Below are positions 1-11,900 of a DNA stretch of 64,000 nucleotides, piece after piece. Source of the stretch: Megaustenia siamemsis (taxonomy: Eukaryota > Mollusca > Gastropoda > Stylommatophora > Ariophantidae). The position numbers and the translations under genes were made by a program. The notes under the pieces are model-generated. The model ran no database searches. It saw only the letters and a program-made list of their open reading frames with translations, and was not told where the DNA came from. The DNA lies in assembly GCA_032433765.1 (NCBI GenBank), contig JAVIAB010000160.1:12941969-13005968 (forward strand). Direction: 5' to 3'. Within the stretch, counting starts at the first letter, position 1; every line of letters begins with the position of its first letter.

Positions 1-510
1 ATTTCATAGCACCAGTAATGATACGGGCAGCTTGGTTCTGTATTCTGTTAATTTTGCAAAGGTGTGATTTGGAAGCCATAGCCCAGGCTTTGACTCCATA
101 TTCTAGAACTGGTCTGACTCTTCCTACATATAGTCTTTTCAAAATATTGCTGTCTGCCCCCCAGTCCGTTCCTGCCAATTTCTTCATAATATTTGTTCGT
201 TTCCTGGCTTTCATCCTTGCTCTGTCTATCTGATTTATCCAAGTCATTCTGCGATTCATAGTGACACCAAGATATGTTGGGTTGTGGTCAATAGGGAGTG
301 TATGATCCTTTAACTTCAAATTTGCAGAGAGTGTTTTCCTTGATAGGCTGAAAATTGTGTATGAAGTTTTCCTTTCGTTGATTGGTAAGAACCAGGTGTT
401 CGTCCACTTTTCAAGTTCACCTAGGGCATCTTGCATCCTGGAACCAGCCACTGACATACTTTCCTCGCGAGCCCATAACGCCAGATCATCTGTGTATATT
501 GCTGAGTGTA
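1..510 (-). mobile_element. I-like LINE fragment (RT C-terminal region)
   Basis: The minus strand reads, in pieces, WTNTWFLPIN, PTYLGVTMNRRMTW, RARMKARKRTN, GTDWGADSNILKRLYVGRV and RPVLEYG. These are typical of the region after the RT catalytic box in RNase H-bearing non-LTR elements. The copy is broken by frameshifts and runs off the window start. Confidence 0.8.
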
Positions 511-519
511 TTCAGAATA

Positions 520-1222
520 CAAAAAATCTTTACTAATCATTCTCTTTATTTCTGTGTGCATTCCTCTTAAAAATTGTTTATTTTCCATAATTTTGATTTC
601 TAGATATTTTTGGCTGAGCCAGTCTTCTTTTGCCTTTTTTGCACAGTTTGCATATTTTATTATCTATTTTGTTGTATTGGATAGTGTTCTTCGCTTGTCT
701 TTTTTCTTCAATTTTTTTTCAAGATTGTGTCAGTTATCCATTTTTCCCCCCTTTCTTTATGGGTAAGATGTCACAAGTTTTTTGTATGCTTTTCTTTATG
801 CATTGCCATTTGGTTGTAACTTTTTCATCAGAATGTTCTCTTCTGTACTACTTAATCCCTACTTCTAGCAGCTTCTGGTATGTGTTCTTTACTTGTATTG
901 GATAAATATCTTTAAAATCTTTTTGATTTAAAGCCGTTATATCTAGTGGTATTATTGATGAATTAGTCTTTTGTTTGTTTCTCTTTAGTTTGACTTTCAT
1001 TTTAATCATTACAGGATTGTGATCTGAGTCAATATCTGTTCCTGGATGGGTTTTGGCTTCCTTAGCACTGTTATGGAACCTATCTTTTATCATTATGTAG
1101 TCTATTTTATTTCTCTTCTTATCTCCAGGGCTTTTCCATGTGTATAGTTTCTTTTTCTCTTGCTCAAAGCAGGTGTTACCTATTATAAACCTGTTTTCTT
1201 CACAAAATTGTATTAATCCTAA
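520..1222 (-). mobile_element. RTE-A LINE fragment (endonuclease end to RT linker)
   Basis: It aligns, by eye, with 13225-13890 of the longer RTE-A copy. It includes [20 protein letters not shown] and [16 protein letters not shown] on the minus strand. It abuts the I-like fragment directly at about 515. Confidence 0.85.
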
Positions 1223-2299
1223 TTTAATCTTAACATAATTAATGTTTTTTTTTTATGCTACTGAATTTTTCACCAGTTGTAAAGATCAGGACAACTTTTG
1301 TGGTTGATAAAAGTTATTACAAATATGTTACCCATTAAAATACACATTACATATAAGCACAAAGACTTTACACAACGCAACATAAATATAAAAAATAAAG
1401 CTATTAGAGATTGCTTGATTTTTAAAAACATCTTTTATTTTAAAATGCCAAGAATGTAACTAAAAACACAAATGCTATTGCAGGAGCATAAAAATATAAG
1501 CTTCATCAGTTATTATCTGAATCATTCAAAGAACACACACATGAATTTCTTATCGAGCACAGTCCAAATTACTGAAAAATATTAACTAATTATGGGATCT
1601 ATAGTATAGCAGTAGTTAGAGAACTGATGACAAGAGGTCCAATCCTGGTCAACAGCTTCCATTACATGGGCACAAGATTTTTCTGGACAGCCATTGGTAT
1701 TATGCTGATCAAGTTACCTAAAAATGTACAGATAGTAACAAAAAATTTGGGCACTAACGCTATATTTCTTACATGCCGTGATGATTAATGGTTTTAAATT
1801 AAATAAAGTAATTTATTTTGTTACTAGTGTTTTACCTCACTGTAAGATTTGGAATTCTTGATTCCTGCTGAAGGCAATTGTTTTAATAGCATTTTTGAAA
1901 GGAGAAATTTGTTTTCTGTTCAATGAAAGATTTTCTGCTCCACTTTTGAAAATTGATGGGAGAAAAATTCTATACATTATAAAAGATTATTAATGCAGCG
2001 ATGCAGCAGCAAAATTGAAAATCAATGGAACAAAAACACCAAAATTGAAAATATGCCTACACATGTAAATAAACATGACAGAAGTTAAACATTAAATGAT
2101 AGGAAACAAGAATGTAATAAACTAGTAATGCTTAAACTGTTAACATTTATTATACTGGATGGATATAAATACTTATAGTATCTTTTTCGACTATAGTTTC
2201 AACTTTCGAATTTTGATTAAAATAATATATCTTTTTTATATACCTTTTATACTTATTAACATTATTAATAAAAATGTGACAACATACACATTTTAATTA
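1223..2299. other. AT-rich non-coding DNA, no recognised feature
   Basis: No ORF, exon-like segment or recognisable element stands out. There are several A/T homopolymer runs. The CWC27 3' UTR may extend into its upper part. Confidence 0.5.
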
Positions 2300-2595
2300 A
2301 ATATCTTTCTATCTATCTATTGTCCTTTCGAGCAGTGTGCCCAATGATCTTGTTATCAAGTGTTAAACCCTGTACAGGACTCACATTGTATCTCGCCACA
2401 GTGTTCTGCTCTTGGCGAGCTGCTTAACCTAAGTGAGAAAGCTGATGCCTGTTATTGTTGTCCCTCACCTCAGTGTTTCTCTGAGTTGGCTGCTTTTTCT
2501 TTTAACATCTGGTTCTCATTTGAGGGCTTGCGTTGAGATTCTCTTGTTGTCTCTTCTCATCATATGGCCAACATGTGACCACCCTCCTCTATATA
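2300..2595 (-). mobile_element. RTE-D LINE 3' end
   Basis: The minus strand gives a decayed HVGHMMRRDNKRI...QALKWEP segment followed by the RTE-D 3' UTR. It ends in GGACAATAGATAGATAG-type tetranucleotide repeats at 2300-2320. It resembles 20286-20440 and 49641-50035. Confidence 0.75.
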
Positions 2596-2774
2596 TATTT
2601 TATACTGAGAACATGTTGGTAAATGCTATTTTAACTTGGATAGCTTATAAGTGTATTGTTTTGTTTTTTTAAAAGATCTATGCACAGAAAAAGTAAAATA
2701 CTCCTTCACCTAGTCATTGTTGAAACATTTTATATACACATGCATACAGAATATATATTAAACATATAAATCTG

Positions 2775-2925
2775 TTACTTCTTGGGAAGCTTTCGACTGG
2801 CTTCTCGGCGCCTCTGCGTCAAAGGATTACGAGGATCATTAATCTCATATCGGTCAGAATCTGCTACATTTGCATCAATCACTTTCTTTTTGCCAACTGC
2901 TTCAAAATGAAGCGTGTGTCGCATC
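2775..2925 (-). CDS. CWC27: CWC27 coding exon 10 with stop codon
   Basis: The acceptor is TTTCTTCAG. The exon reads [20 protein letters not shown] and [20 protein letters not shown], the conserved C-terminus, and stops with TAA at 2777-2775. No canonical AATAAA is seen in the first 130 bp after the stop on this strand, so the 3' end is undefined. Confidence 0.95.
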
Positions 2926-5900
2926 CTGAAGAAAAAAAAAGAAAAATGTTTATCACCTATCAACATATGTGCTCAGCTTCACAAGGCCTGCAATGATCTT
3001 TATTTTAATCACGGTTCTCCTTTTATGACTTTGTCATTAACCTTCAGACTATCACAACATCAATTATAATGATTCTGATTGCAGCCACTTTTGGAAACTA
3101 ATTGGGTGACTGTGGCAACCCAGGTTAAAAACGCAACCCTTTGAATGTCATGTATCAAAAATATAGTCCAATTTGTCTCATTTCTTGCAGCAAGGCAATG
3201 TTAACACTGTTAACAACAATTATGGTGCAATGTTTCATTTTATTTACTTATTTTGCAAGGAACCAGTTTCAACAGTTTCTGTGGAACTTCCACACAGTCT
3301 GCTTTTGCGTTTGCAATTTTAAACTTGCAGCTGTAGTGAATTGTTTGTTAGCGATGCATTGCTGGCATGTGGCACTATGATGCATTGCTGGCATGTGGCA
3401 CTACGATGCATTGCTGGCATGTGGCACTACCACATTCATCTTGTTCTGTGTCATGGGTGGACTACTAGGAATTTTACTTTTACAACAAAAAAACACCTGG
3501 TGTTCTGAAATTTCTTGCTCCAATTATTGATAGACTGCTTTGTTGGAGGTACATTACCATATTTTGCTCTAAAATGATGCTGCATGGCAGTAAAAGAGTT
3601 TGCTCCCTTAGTTCAATCTCACAAAATGGTCACATGATGCACGACAGTATCAAAGTTTCAGTAGCAGAGTTTGCTTTCCTTAGTTCAATCTTACAAAATG
3701 ATCATGTGATGTATAACAGTGGCAGAGTTTGCTTTCCTTAGTTCAATCTTACAAAATGATCATGTGATGTATAACAGTGGCAGAGTTTGCTTTCCTTAGT
3801 TCAATCTTACAAAATGGTCATGTGATGCATGACATTAACAAAGTTTACTTTCATTAGTTCAATCTTACAAAATGGTCATGTGATGCAACATTTGATTCTG
3901 ATGTAATAACAAAACTCCAGTTGTTCAACTCTGTTCTCATTCTTCAATACAACACACATGGAGTGTCCCATTATTTAATAGTTTTAGTTTTATTGAATGT
4001 TAAAGGTGTCTGTTTCTTGTGTAGTAACCCTTCTATGTGCAATAAATAAAGTGAAAACATAAAGAGAATACTTTCTAAGACGACATATTCTTGTTGGATG
4101 AAACTATGCACCTATGATACTGCTTTGAGCAAGCACAGCAATAATGGTTCTAAAAGTGTATTTGAGTTCAGTGACAATGGTTCTAAAGGTGTATTTGAGT
4201 TCAGTGACAATGGTTTTAAAGGTGTTTTTGAGGTCAGTGACAATGGTTCTAAAAGTGTATTTGAGTTCAGTGACAATGATTTGGCTGACAGGTTAGATTA
4301 GAAGAAATTAGTTGTGGGTGGGAATGTTAGTTTGGGGAAATGGTAGCTTCAAAAGAACTTGTGGGTGGAAATGCTAATTATGGGAAATGGTAGCTTCAAA
4401 AGAACTTGTGGGTGGGAATGTTAATTATGGGAGATGGTCGCTTCAAAGGAATAAGTTGTGGGTGGGAATGTTAGTTATGGGAAATGGTAGCTTCAAAAGA
4501 ACTTGTGGGTGGAAATGCTAATTATGGGAAATGGTAGCTTCAAAAGAACTTGTGGGTGGAAATGCTAATTATGGGAAATAGTAGCTTCAAAAGAACTTGT
4601 GGGTGGAAATGGTAATTATGGGAAATGGTAGCTTCAAAAGAACTTGTGGGTGGAAATGCTAATTATGGGAAATGTTAGTTTTAAAGAAACTTGTTGGTGA
4701 AAATGTTAATTATGAAATTTTGAAACAAATTTTGGAACTGGTAGAAAGAGCCAACTGTGAGGATGAATGTTAAATATGTTAAACTAGGAAGCTGCAAGAT
4801 CCAAAAACATGCGTATTTACTACCAACTGTTGAAGCAAATTAAGCCCACATGTAGTTACCTGCATTGTAATTGGTCAATTCTGCTAACTAATAACTAAAC
4901 AAACATTTTATTTTTAAAATTTACATATTGAACACACACTCACCAAGATAAATCATTGGGATCTTCTTCTGTCTCTTCATCCTTGTTTGTATCTTCTGTT
5001 TCTGAATCAGAGTATTCAGCTGCTAACTGCTTTACAGATGATAATTTTGACTGAAATTTTTCAAGGATTGCTAAAGTCTGGGCTTCTCTGTTGGCTCCTT
5101 TTGTATTTTGCTGTTTCTTTATGTCCTTATACTTTTGTCGCTCCTGTTTGAAGGCTTCAAGGAAATCAGAAGCATTATCTGAAGAGAAGGATGAATGTCA
5201 AAATAAAGGGTTCAAAGTCTCTATAAAACACAGCAGAAAAATAATAGATGCTCCAGTCACAGCTAGGTAAATGAAGTATAAGAAAGAAAATAAGAGGAAA
5301 GAATCCTGTTATGCCCAGGGGCATATAGGTAATATGGTAACATCTGAAAATGTAACCTGGACTGTTCTGATCAGCAACAAGTGCACAAACCACCGAGGGT
5401 CCTTTTTGGAAGAGTATATTGTATTATTTATGATCATATATAGTTAAAAGATTAGCAATAGCAGAACAAAAATTAAACGCCATGAAGAAAATGTCGGATT
5501 TTTTTCTGGGAAAGTGAAGCGGCATGGGCGTAATACCGACCACAATACCCCAAAAATCACGTGCTGAAGGCCTGTAAAATTTATGGTCACTAACACCATA
5601 TTCCCTATACGCAACTTGGCGTGATGGAGGTACTTTACTTTTTTACTATGAAGAAAATGTGACACAATACTAGAAAGCAGTAAAATTTAAATTACTAAGG
5701 ACATGTATTGCCACGATAAAAACATACATTTGTGAATCATGGACAATCTCACAAACAGCAAGGAAGAAAATCGATACATTTGAAACAAAATGCTACAGAA
5801 AAATCCTTAAAATACCTTGGATAATGAAAAAGAATGCCAAGTTATAGGCCAAGTATCAACACTATTCAAAAACAAAGCAATAACTACGGAAGCAAAAAGG

Positions 5901-8900
5901 GCAATATACAAATCAATTTTTCTACCAACTCTGTGCTATCAGTGCCAGAATTGGACGCTGGACTCTAGAACAATAAGAAAGATAATGACCACCGAAATGA
6001 AATGTGTCAGAAGAATGACAGGAAAAAGCTTAAGGGACAGAGTAAGAAACACCGACCTGAGGAAGAAACTCGAAATTGAACCAGCCATCGAATATATAAA
6101 GAAACAACAGATAAATTGGTTTGGCCACATAATAGACAAAAAGAACTAACAATGACTCAAAGAGCCATAAACAAACGCTACGAAAACGCCAGATTAAGAG
6201 GAAGACCGAGAAAGAGAAGGATAAAGGGAATACTAGAGTCACTAGGAGGGATAACACCAGAAGAGGCCAACAGAAGAGCAAAGAATCGCAGATTGTATCT
6301 CTCCTCGACGCCAACGGAGGAAGGATAGAAGAAGAAGAATGAAAAAGAGCACTAAAGACATATTAAAAGATTAAACCCTAAACTATGATATTGTAGTAAA
6401 ATTTATTGCATCAAAACAATCAAAAGACATAGCAGGCTGGAAAGAATAATAATGGAAGGCATAGTCCCTGGGCGATGCATAAGGGGCAGACTAAGAAGAA
6501 GGTGGACTTTCAATGATCATGAATAGCTCATATCAGCAATCCAAAGACTTTCAATGATCATGAATAGCTCATATCAGCAACCCAAAGACTTTCAATGATC
6601 ATGAATAGCTCAAGTCAGCAACCCAAAGACTTTCAATAATCATGAATAACTCAAGTCAGCAACTCAAAGACTTTCAATGATCATGAATAGCTCAAGTCAG
6701 CAACTCAAAGACTTTCAATGATCATGAATAGCTCAAGTCAGCAATCCAAAGACTATCAATGATCATGAATAGCTTATGTCAGCAACCCATAGACTTTCAA
6801 TGATCATGAATAGCTTATGCCAGCAACCCAAAGACTTTCAATAATCATGAAAAGCTCATGTCAGCAACCCAAAGACTTTCAATGATCATGAATAGCTCAT
6901 GTCAGCAACCCAAAGACTTTCAATAATCATGAATAGCTCATATCAGCAACCCAAAGACTTTCAATGATCATGAATAGCTCAAGTCAGCAACCCAAAGACT
7001 TTCAATGATCATGAATAGCTTATGTCAGCAACCCAAAGACTTTCAATGATCATGAATAGCTCATGTCAGCAACCCAAAGACTTTCAATGATCATGAATAG
7101 CTTATGTCAGCAACCCATAGACTTTCAATGATCATGAATAGCTTATGTCAGCAACCCAAAGACTTTCAATGATCATGAATAGCTCATGTCAGCAACCCAA
7201 AGACTTTCAATGATCATGAATAGCTTATGTCAGCAACCCATAGACTTTCAATGATCATGAATAGCTTATGTCAGCAACCCAAAGACTTTCAAAGATCATG
7301 AGTTATTGAGTTATTTGCGGGTCATCATCATTGCACTCCGAACATGTCCATAGGTGCTCAGATCCCCTCCTCAGCAATTCCCTCAGTGTCCAGCGACTGA
7401 CGACTGCAGTTCTATGTTGGTTGATAAGTCTTCTTTACACGGCCACTAAGTTTCTCATTTCTGGCGGTGCCCATCTTAACTCCCATTTCGATCATCCGAA
7501 GAAGTGACGTGGGTCTGTGTTTGTCAAAGTCCTGTGTTCTTCCCACATCTCGGAGGGCATTGATGATGTCCGCCCGATCCATTGGTTGCCCGTCCTCAAC
7601 GACAGCGCAGCTAGCCAACCTGTCCGCTCTTACATTTCCCCGTACTCCCGCATGTCCAGGGACATAGACAAAGGTGACCTTACGTTTTTTGGATTTCTGC
7701 AATGACTCTACCCATTGCATGCGTACAGAGCCCGCCTCCACTTTTTTTTTATCATGCTTATCGAATCACTCATTATACATGCGTGAGTGTAGTCTTGTGA
7801 CTAACCATTTGAATGCCTTGGTCACTGCCATTGCCTCCATTGTCATGCTACTTGTGGTCATGACGTATGCACCACTGTCTTCCTTGACTATTCTGCCTGC
7901 CGAGCGTGCTGTAAAAGCCCATGCACTTCTTTAGTGTCGTCTTACAGATCCGTCTGTATAGATGACTGCATCTTTCTCATCGGTGTTATTGCAGATGAGA
8001 CCGTTGACCTCAGCATTAACCACGACCGGGTTCTGTTCCCTACTTTTCCTGCCGAGTGTGACAATACACGAGAAAGTCCCCTTGAATGACATAGGCACCG
8101 GTATCCACTCCTCACCAACGCTGATATTGGTAAGCCCACAGACCTGTTTGAAGACATCTTCTGCTCGGCCCACTCATGATTTGCCTCTTTTTAGCCTGGC
8201 ACCTTTCACTGTGTTAAGCACATGGTGCAATGGATGCTCTGTATCTGTACTAATCTTCAGGTATGCTCGTGCTCTCCAGATCTTAATTCTGTCATCCATG
8301 GTTGGAAAGTCAAGAAGATACCTCATTGCTACACAGGGAGTATCCCTCGTACATCCTAGGATAATGCGCATGACTTCATTTTGTATTTTCTCCAGCCTAT
8401 CAATTTGTGTCGTACTGACAGTAAGAATTGCCAGGGCATACTCGATTGGTGCGAAGACTAATCCCTGGAACAGAAGAGTAAGTAGCCTCTGCTCGATGTT
8501 GGCAGCTGCCATGACCTTCAAGGCGGCTAATCCTTTGCAGGATTTTGTTATCACATGGTCGAATTGGTCCCGAAAACACAGGCTGCGATCAAACTTAACT
8601 CCGAGGTATGTCATCAACTTGTCCCTGGTCACCTCATCAGCTCCCATTCGTACTACTGGTGTGGTTGTATTAACGATATGATTGTTAAGGGAGAACCATG
8701 AAACTGATGCTTTATTAGGATTAACCATGGCACCTGAAACTCAACACCAGGAAGAAATGTGATCGAGTTCATCTTGCATTGTGGAGGCGATTCCCCGTCT
8801 GTCTCTTCCCTGTCGATATACCAGAATATCATCAGCAAAAGTCATAGTTCTTCCCCTCCCATCCAGTTGTTGTTCTGTGATCGTTATTGTGTACACGTTA

Positions 8901-11900
8901 AATAGAACTGATGACAATGGTGAGCCTTGTGGCAGCCCTGGACAAATGGATGTTGGCTCGGAAGACCAACTTCCACATCTGAGTACCGCCTTCCTCTGAA
9001 ACAGTGCCGCGGCGATCCATCTAATGAGGAAGGGGTGCACCGCCAGTTTGAGGAGCATATGCATGAGATATTCAAATGGTACCCTGTTGTATGCATCCTC
9101 CAGATCTATAGCAGCAGCACATGTCTCCTCTCATCTGTGGAAGCCTTCAAAGACGTCATAGGCAAAGACTGCCGCATTGAGCCATGTCTCTTTGTTATAT
9201 CTATAACCTCCGGGTGTGGGTTGGAATACTCGTTTCTGTTCAAGGTGACAGGTGAGGACACGGGCAACTATTTTCTCCAGCAGCTTGTCCGCAGTGTTCT
9301 TGCATTGTGATGATTCTGTAGGCACTGATCTGAGAATGGTCCTTGTTTGGCTTCGGTAGCGGTAGTAAGTAGCTGTGTAGCCACTCCTCCTTAATCTGGC
9401 CACTCCGAATACTGGCATTAAACTCATTGGCCAGTTTTGTCAAGTCGTCATCAGCTAAATCACCTATATCATCGTACCGAACACCATCTGGACCAGGAGC
9501 AGTGTTGTGTGACCTTTTAAGTGTCGTGCGAATGGTATCGGTTGTGATTGTAAGATCTTCTTCCAGCCCTACATCCTTACACAATTTTGACAGCGATCCC
9601 CGTATCCTCATTCTTACAGCCTCATTTCTTTGGTCAGTCTGCTCAATGTAGCGGGCAAGCAGGGCCTTCCCTTTGCTCTCATCAGATTTGTGCCATATCA
9701 GGCCTGTGCAATGTCCGGTTCTAAAAGTCTGGTATGCCTCTGTGTCATGTTGTGCCATTCATGCTCTGATGAAGGCACCAGAATGTGCTGAGCGATTTTT
9801 CTGAGCACACTTTTTTTTACAGAAGTCATCCCATTTGGCATCCTTAGCCTGCTTAGCGCATAGTTTAAAGTGCATAATTTTTTGGTCGACCTCTACTTTC
9901 AGACGCTTCAAGAGCTCAGGTTTTGTTCTTCCATTTCTTCTGGCTTTCTGCCATGTCTTGGCCATTTGTCTCTTGCTCCGCCCCAAGCTTCCTCGACATC
10001 TACGTTCCACCAGGGTGGCTGCATCCATCTCTCCTGCTTCCTACGAGGGGCGCTCTGTTTCCTATGTCTAATTTTGCTAATGACGTCCAGGTCAGTTTTC
10101 TCGTAGTTGAATGTGTGGAGCTTTCTTTTCTGGCTTCTATTTCTGCTTTTCTCAATTAGAAGGACACATGGATAGTGATCACTTCCGTGGAACCCCAGTG
10201 CACTCCACCTGCAAACCGGTGCGAAGGTGGAAGACACCAGTGCCAGGTCTATGACACTATCAGAGTCCCCTGTTCGAGTGGCCATTCATGTTGCCCTTCC
10301 ATCATTCAAGCACACTAAATCAGCCGACACCAGTGCATTCTCTAGGTCTTCTCCCTGCTTGTTGGTTACGACGTTACCCCACTGGTTTCCTCTAGCATTA
10401 AAGTCTTCACAGAAAATGACGTTCTCTTCATCGAACTCGAAGAGATTCTGCCATTGTTGTGTGTTCACCTTCCCATTACAGGCATACACATTAACAATCA
10501 CAAAATGAACTGAGGTCTGGACCCTAACTGCATGTACCTGCAATTCTGCATTGTTCCACACAAGTATGGTTTGCCCAAGGTGTCGTCTATTCCCACAATT
10601 CCAATATGTAACGCGTACATACTTTAGGCCTAGCCTCTCACACTTCCACAGTTTAATGCCACCACGCTTGCCCTGTCGTGTTTTCCTTCTTCGATGATGT
10701 CATATGAGGTGCATCTGAATACTTACCGTCGTCATAGATGATTTTGTCACTGAACGTCGATGCTGTGGATGGTCTAGACTCACGCGCACTAACTCAGTCG
10801 CACGGTCCAGAACCCGTTTCCACATTATAAACTGGCCAACTCCAGTAAATAGCTCTGCAGCACACGGATACGCTGTGAGCCTTTCACACATTAAATGAAT
10901 TACGCGTCCTTGATGACAGACCGGCACAAACAAACCGCCATTTTTTGACGCGTTCAATAGTGCAATCAACAACAAAGATGAGTATCAGTGATTAAATAAG
11001 AAAATTGTAACAAAATGCAATGAACCAAAAGAAGCAAAGTGATTTACATCAAATAGAAAGCGCGTCAAATCACATGATCCCTAATATATCAATAAAAACA
11101 AACAAATAAACAGAAAAGTTCACTGGAAATCAGCACTTATTAGATCATGAATAACTCATCAGGGAACCAAAATGCCTGTCCAGCAATTAAAATGAGTGCA
11201 TGCATTAGGATTGGTGAACAACTGAGTAGATTAACTCTTTCCGTACATTTTGCCACACTGGCGCCATGCCAATTTCGGCAGCGTACGTTTCGCCACGCAC
11301 AATTTGATTAGTGTGAACGCCATGAAACCATATTCTTTTTACATGTCTTGTATCATCTGGATATTGGTGAAATCTAATACCTTGTTCAATTATCTAAGCA
11401 TTCATATATAATATGTTATATGTTAGATAAATATAAATATTAGATTGATTCTTAAAACCATGAACAATTTTGTCTCCGAAATCTCTTCCGTTGCGTCGAT
11501 AAAAAGCTTTTGTAAGGAAAGAGTTAAGACCCTGCTCCTCCTCCCAGTGGTGCTCCCTGAAGAAATGAAGAACTGAGAACAAAATAATTCTCCTCATAGA
11601 AAACATAAAGAAAGAACAGATAAAATGGTATGGCCATGTGACAAGACAAAAACCAACACACAGCACAGTGAGCCTTTAATAAATGCTGCTGGAACAACAG
11701 ACTCAAGAATCGAGCCCAAAAAAGATGGAATGATGGAATATTAGAAACACTAGGAAACATAACAGCAGCAGAGGCCAACAGAAGAGTAAAAGACCATAAT
11801 TTATATGCCCCTCCTTGATGCTGAAAAGCAAATGACGAAGGAAAGTAGAAGACGGAGAAGTGAAGTAATATCATAATTCAAATATCCTTGCTTGTGTTTC

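Noticed and set aside
6506..7301. CRISPR-like array (41-bp spacing)
   Set aside because: The whole unit is repeated with no unique spacers, in an intron of a eukaryotic gene.
7962..8681. 239-codon plus-strand ORF
   Set aside because: It is the reverse frame of the I-like LINE RT/RNase H region, which shows the recognisable motifs on the minus strand.
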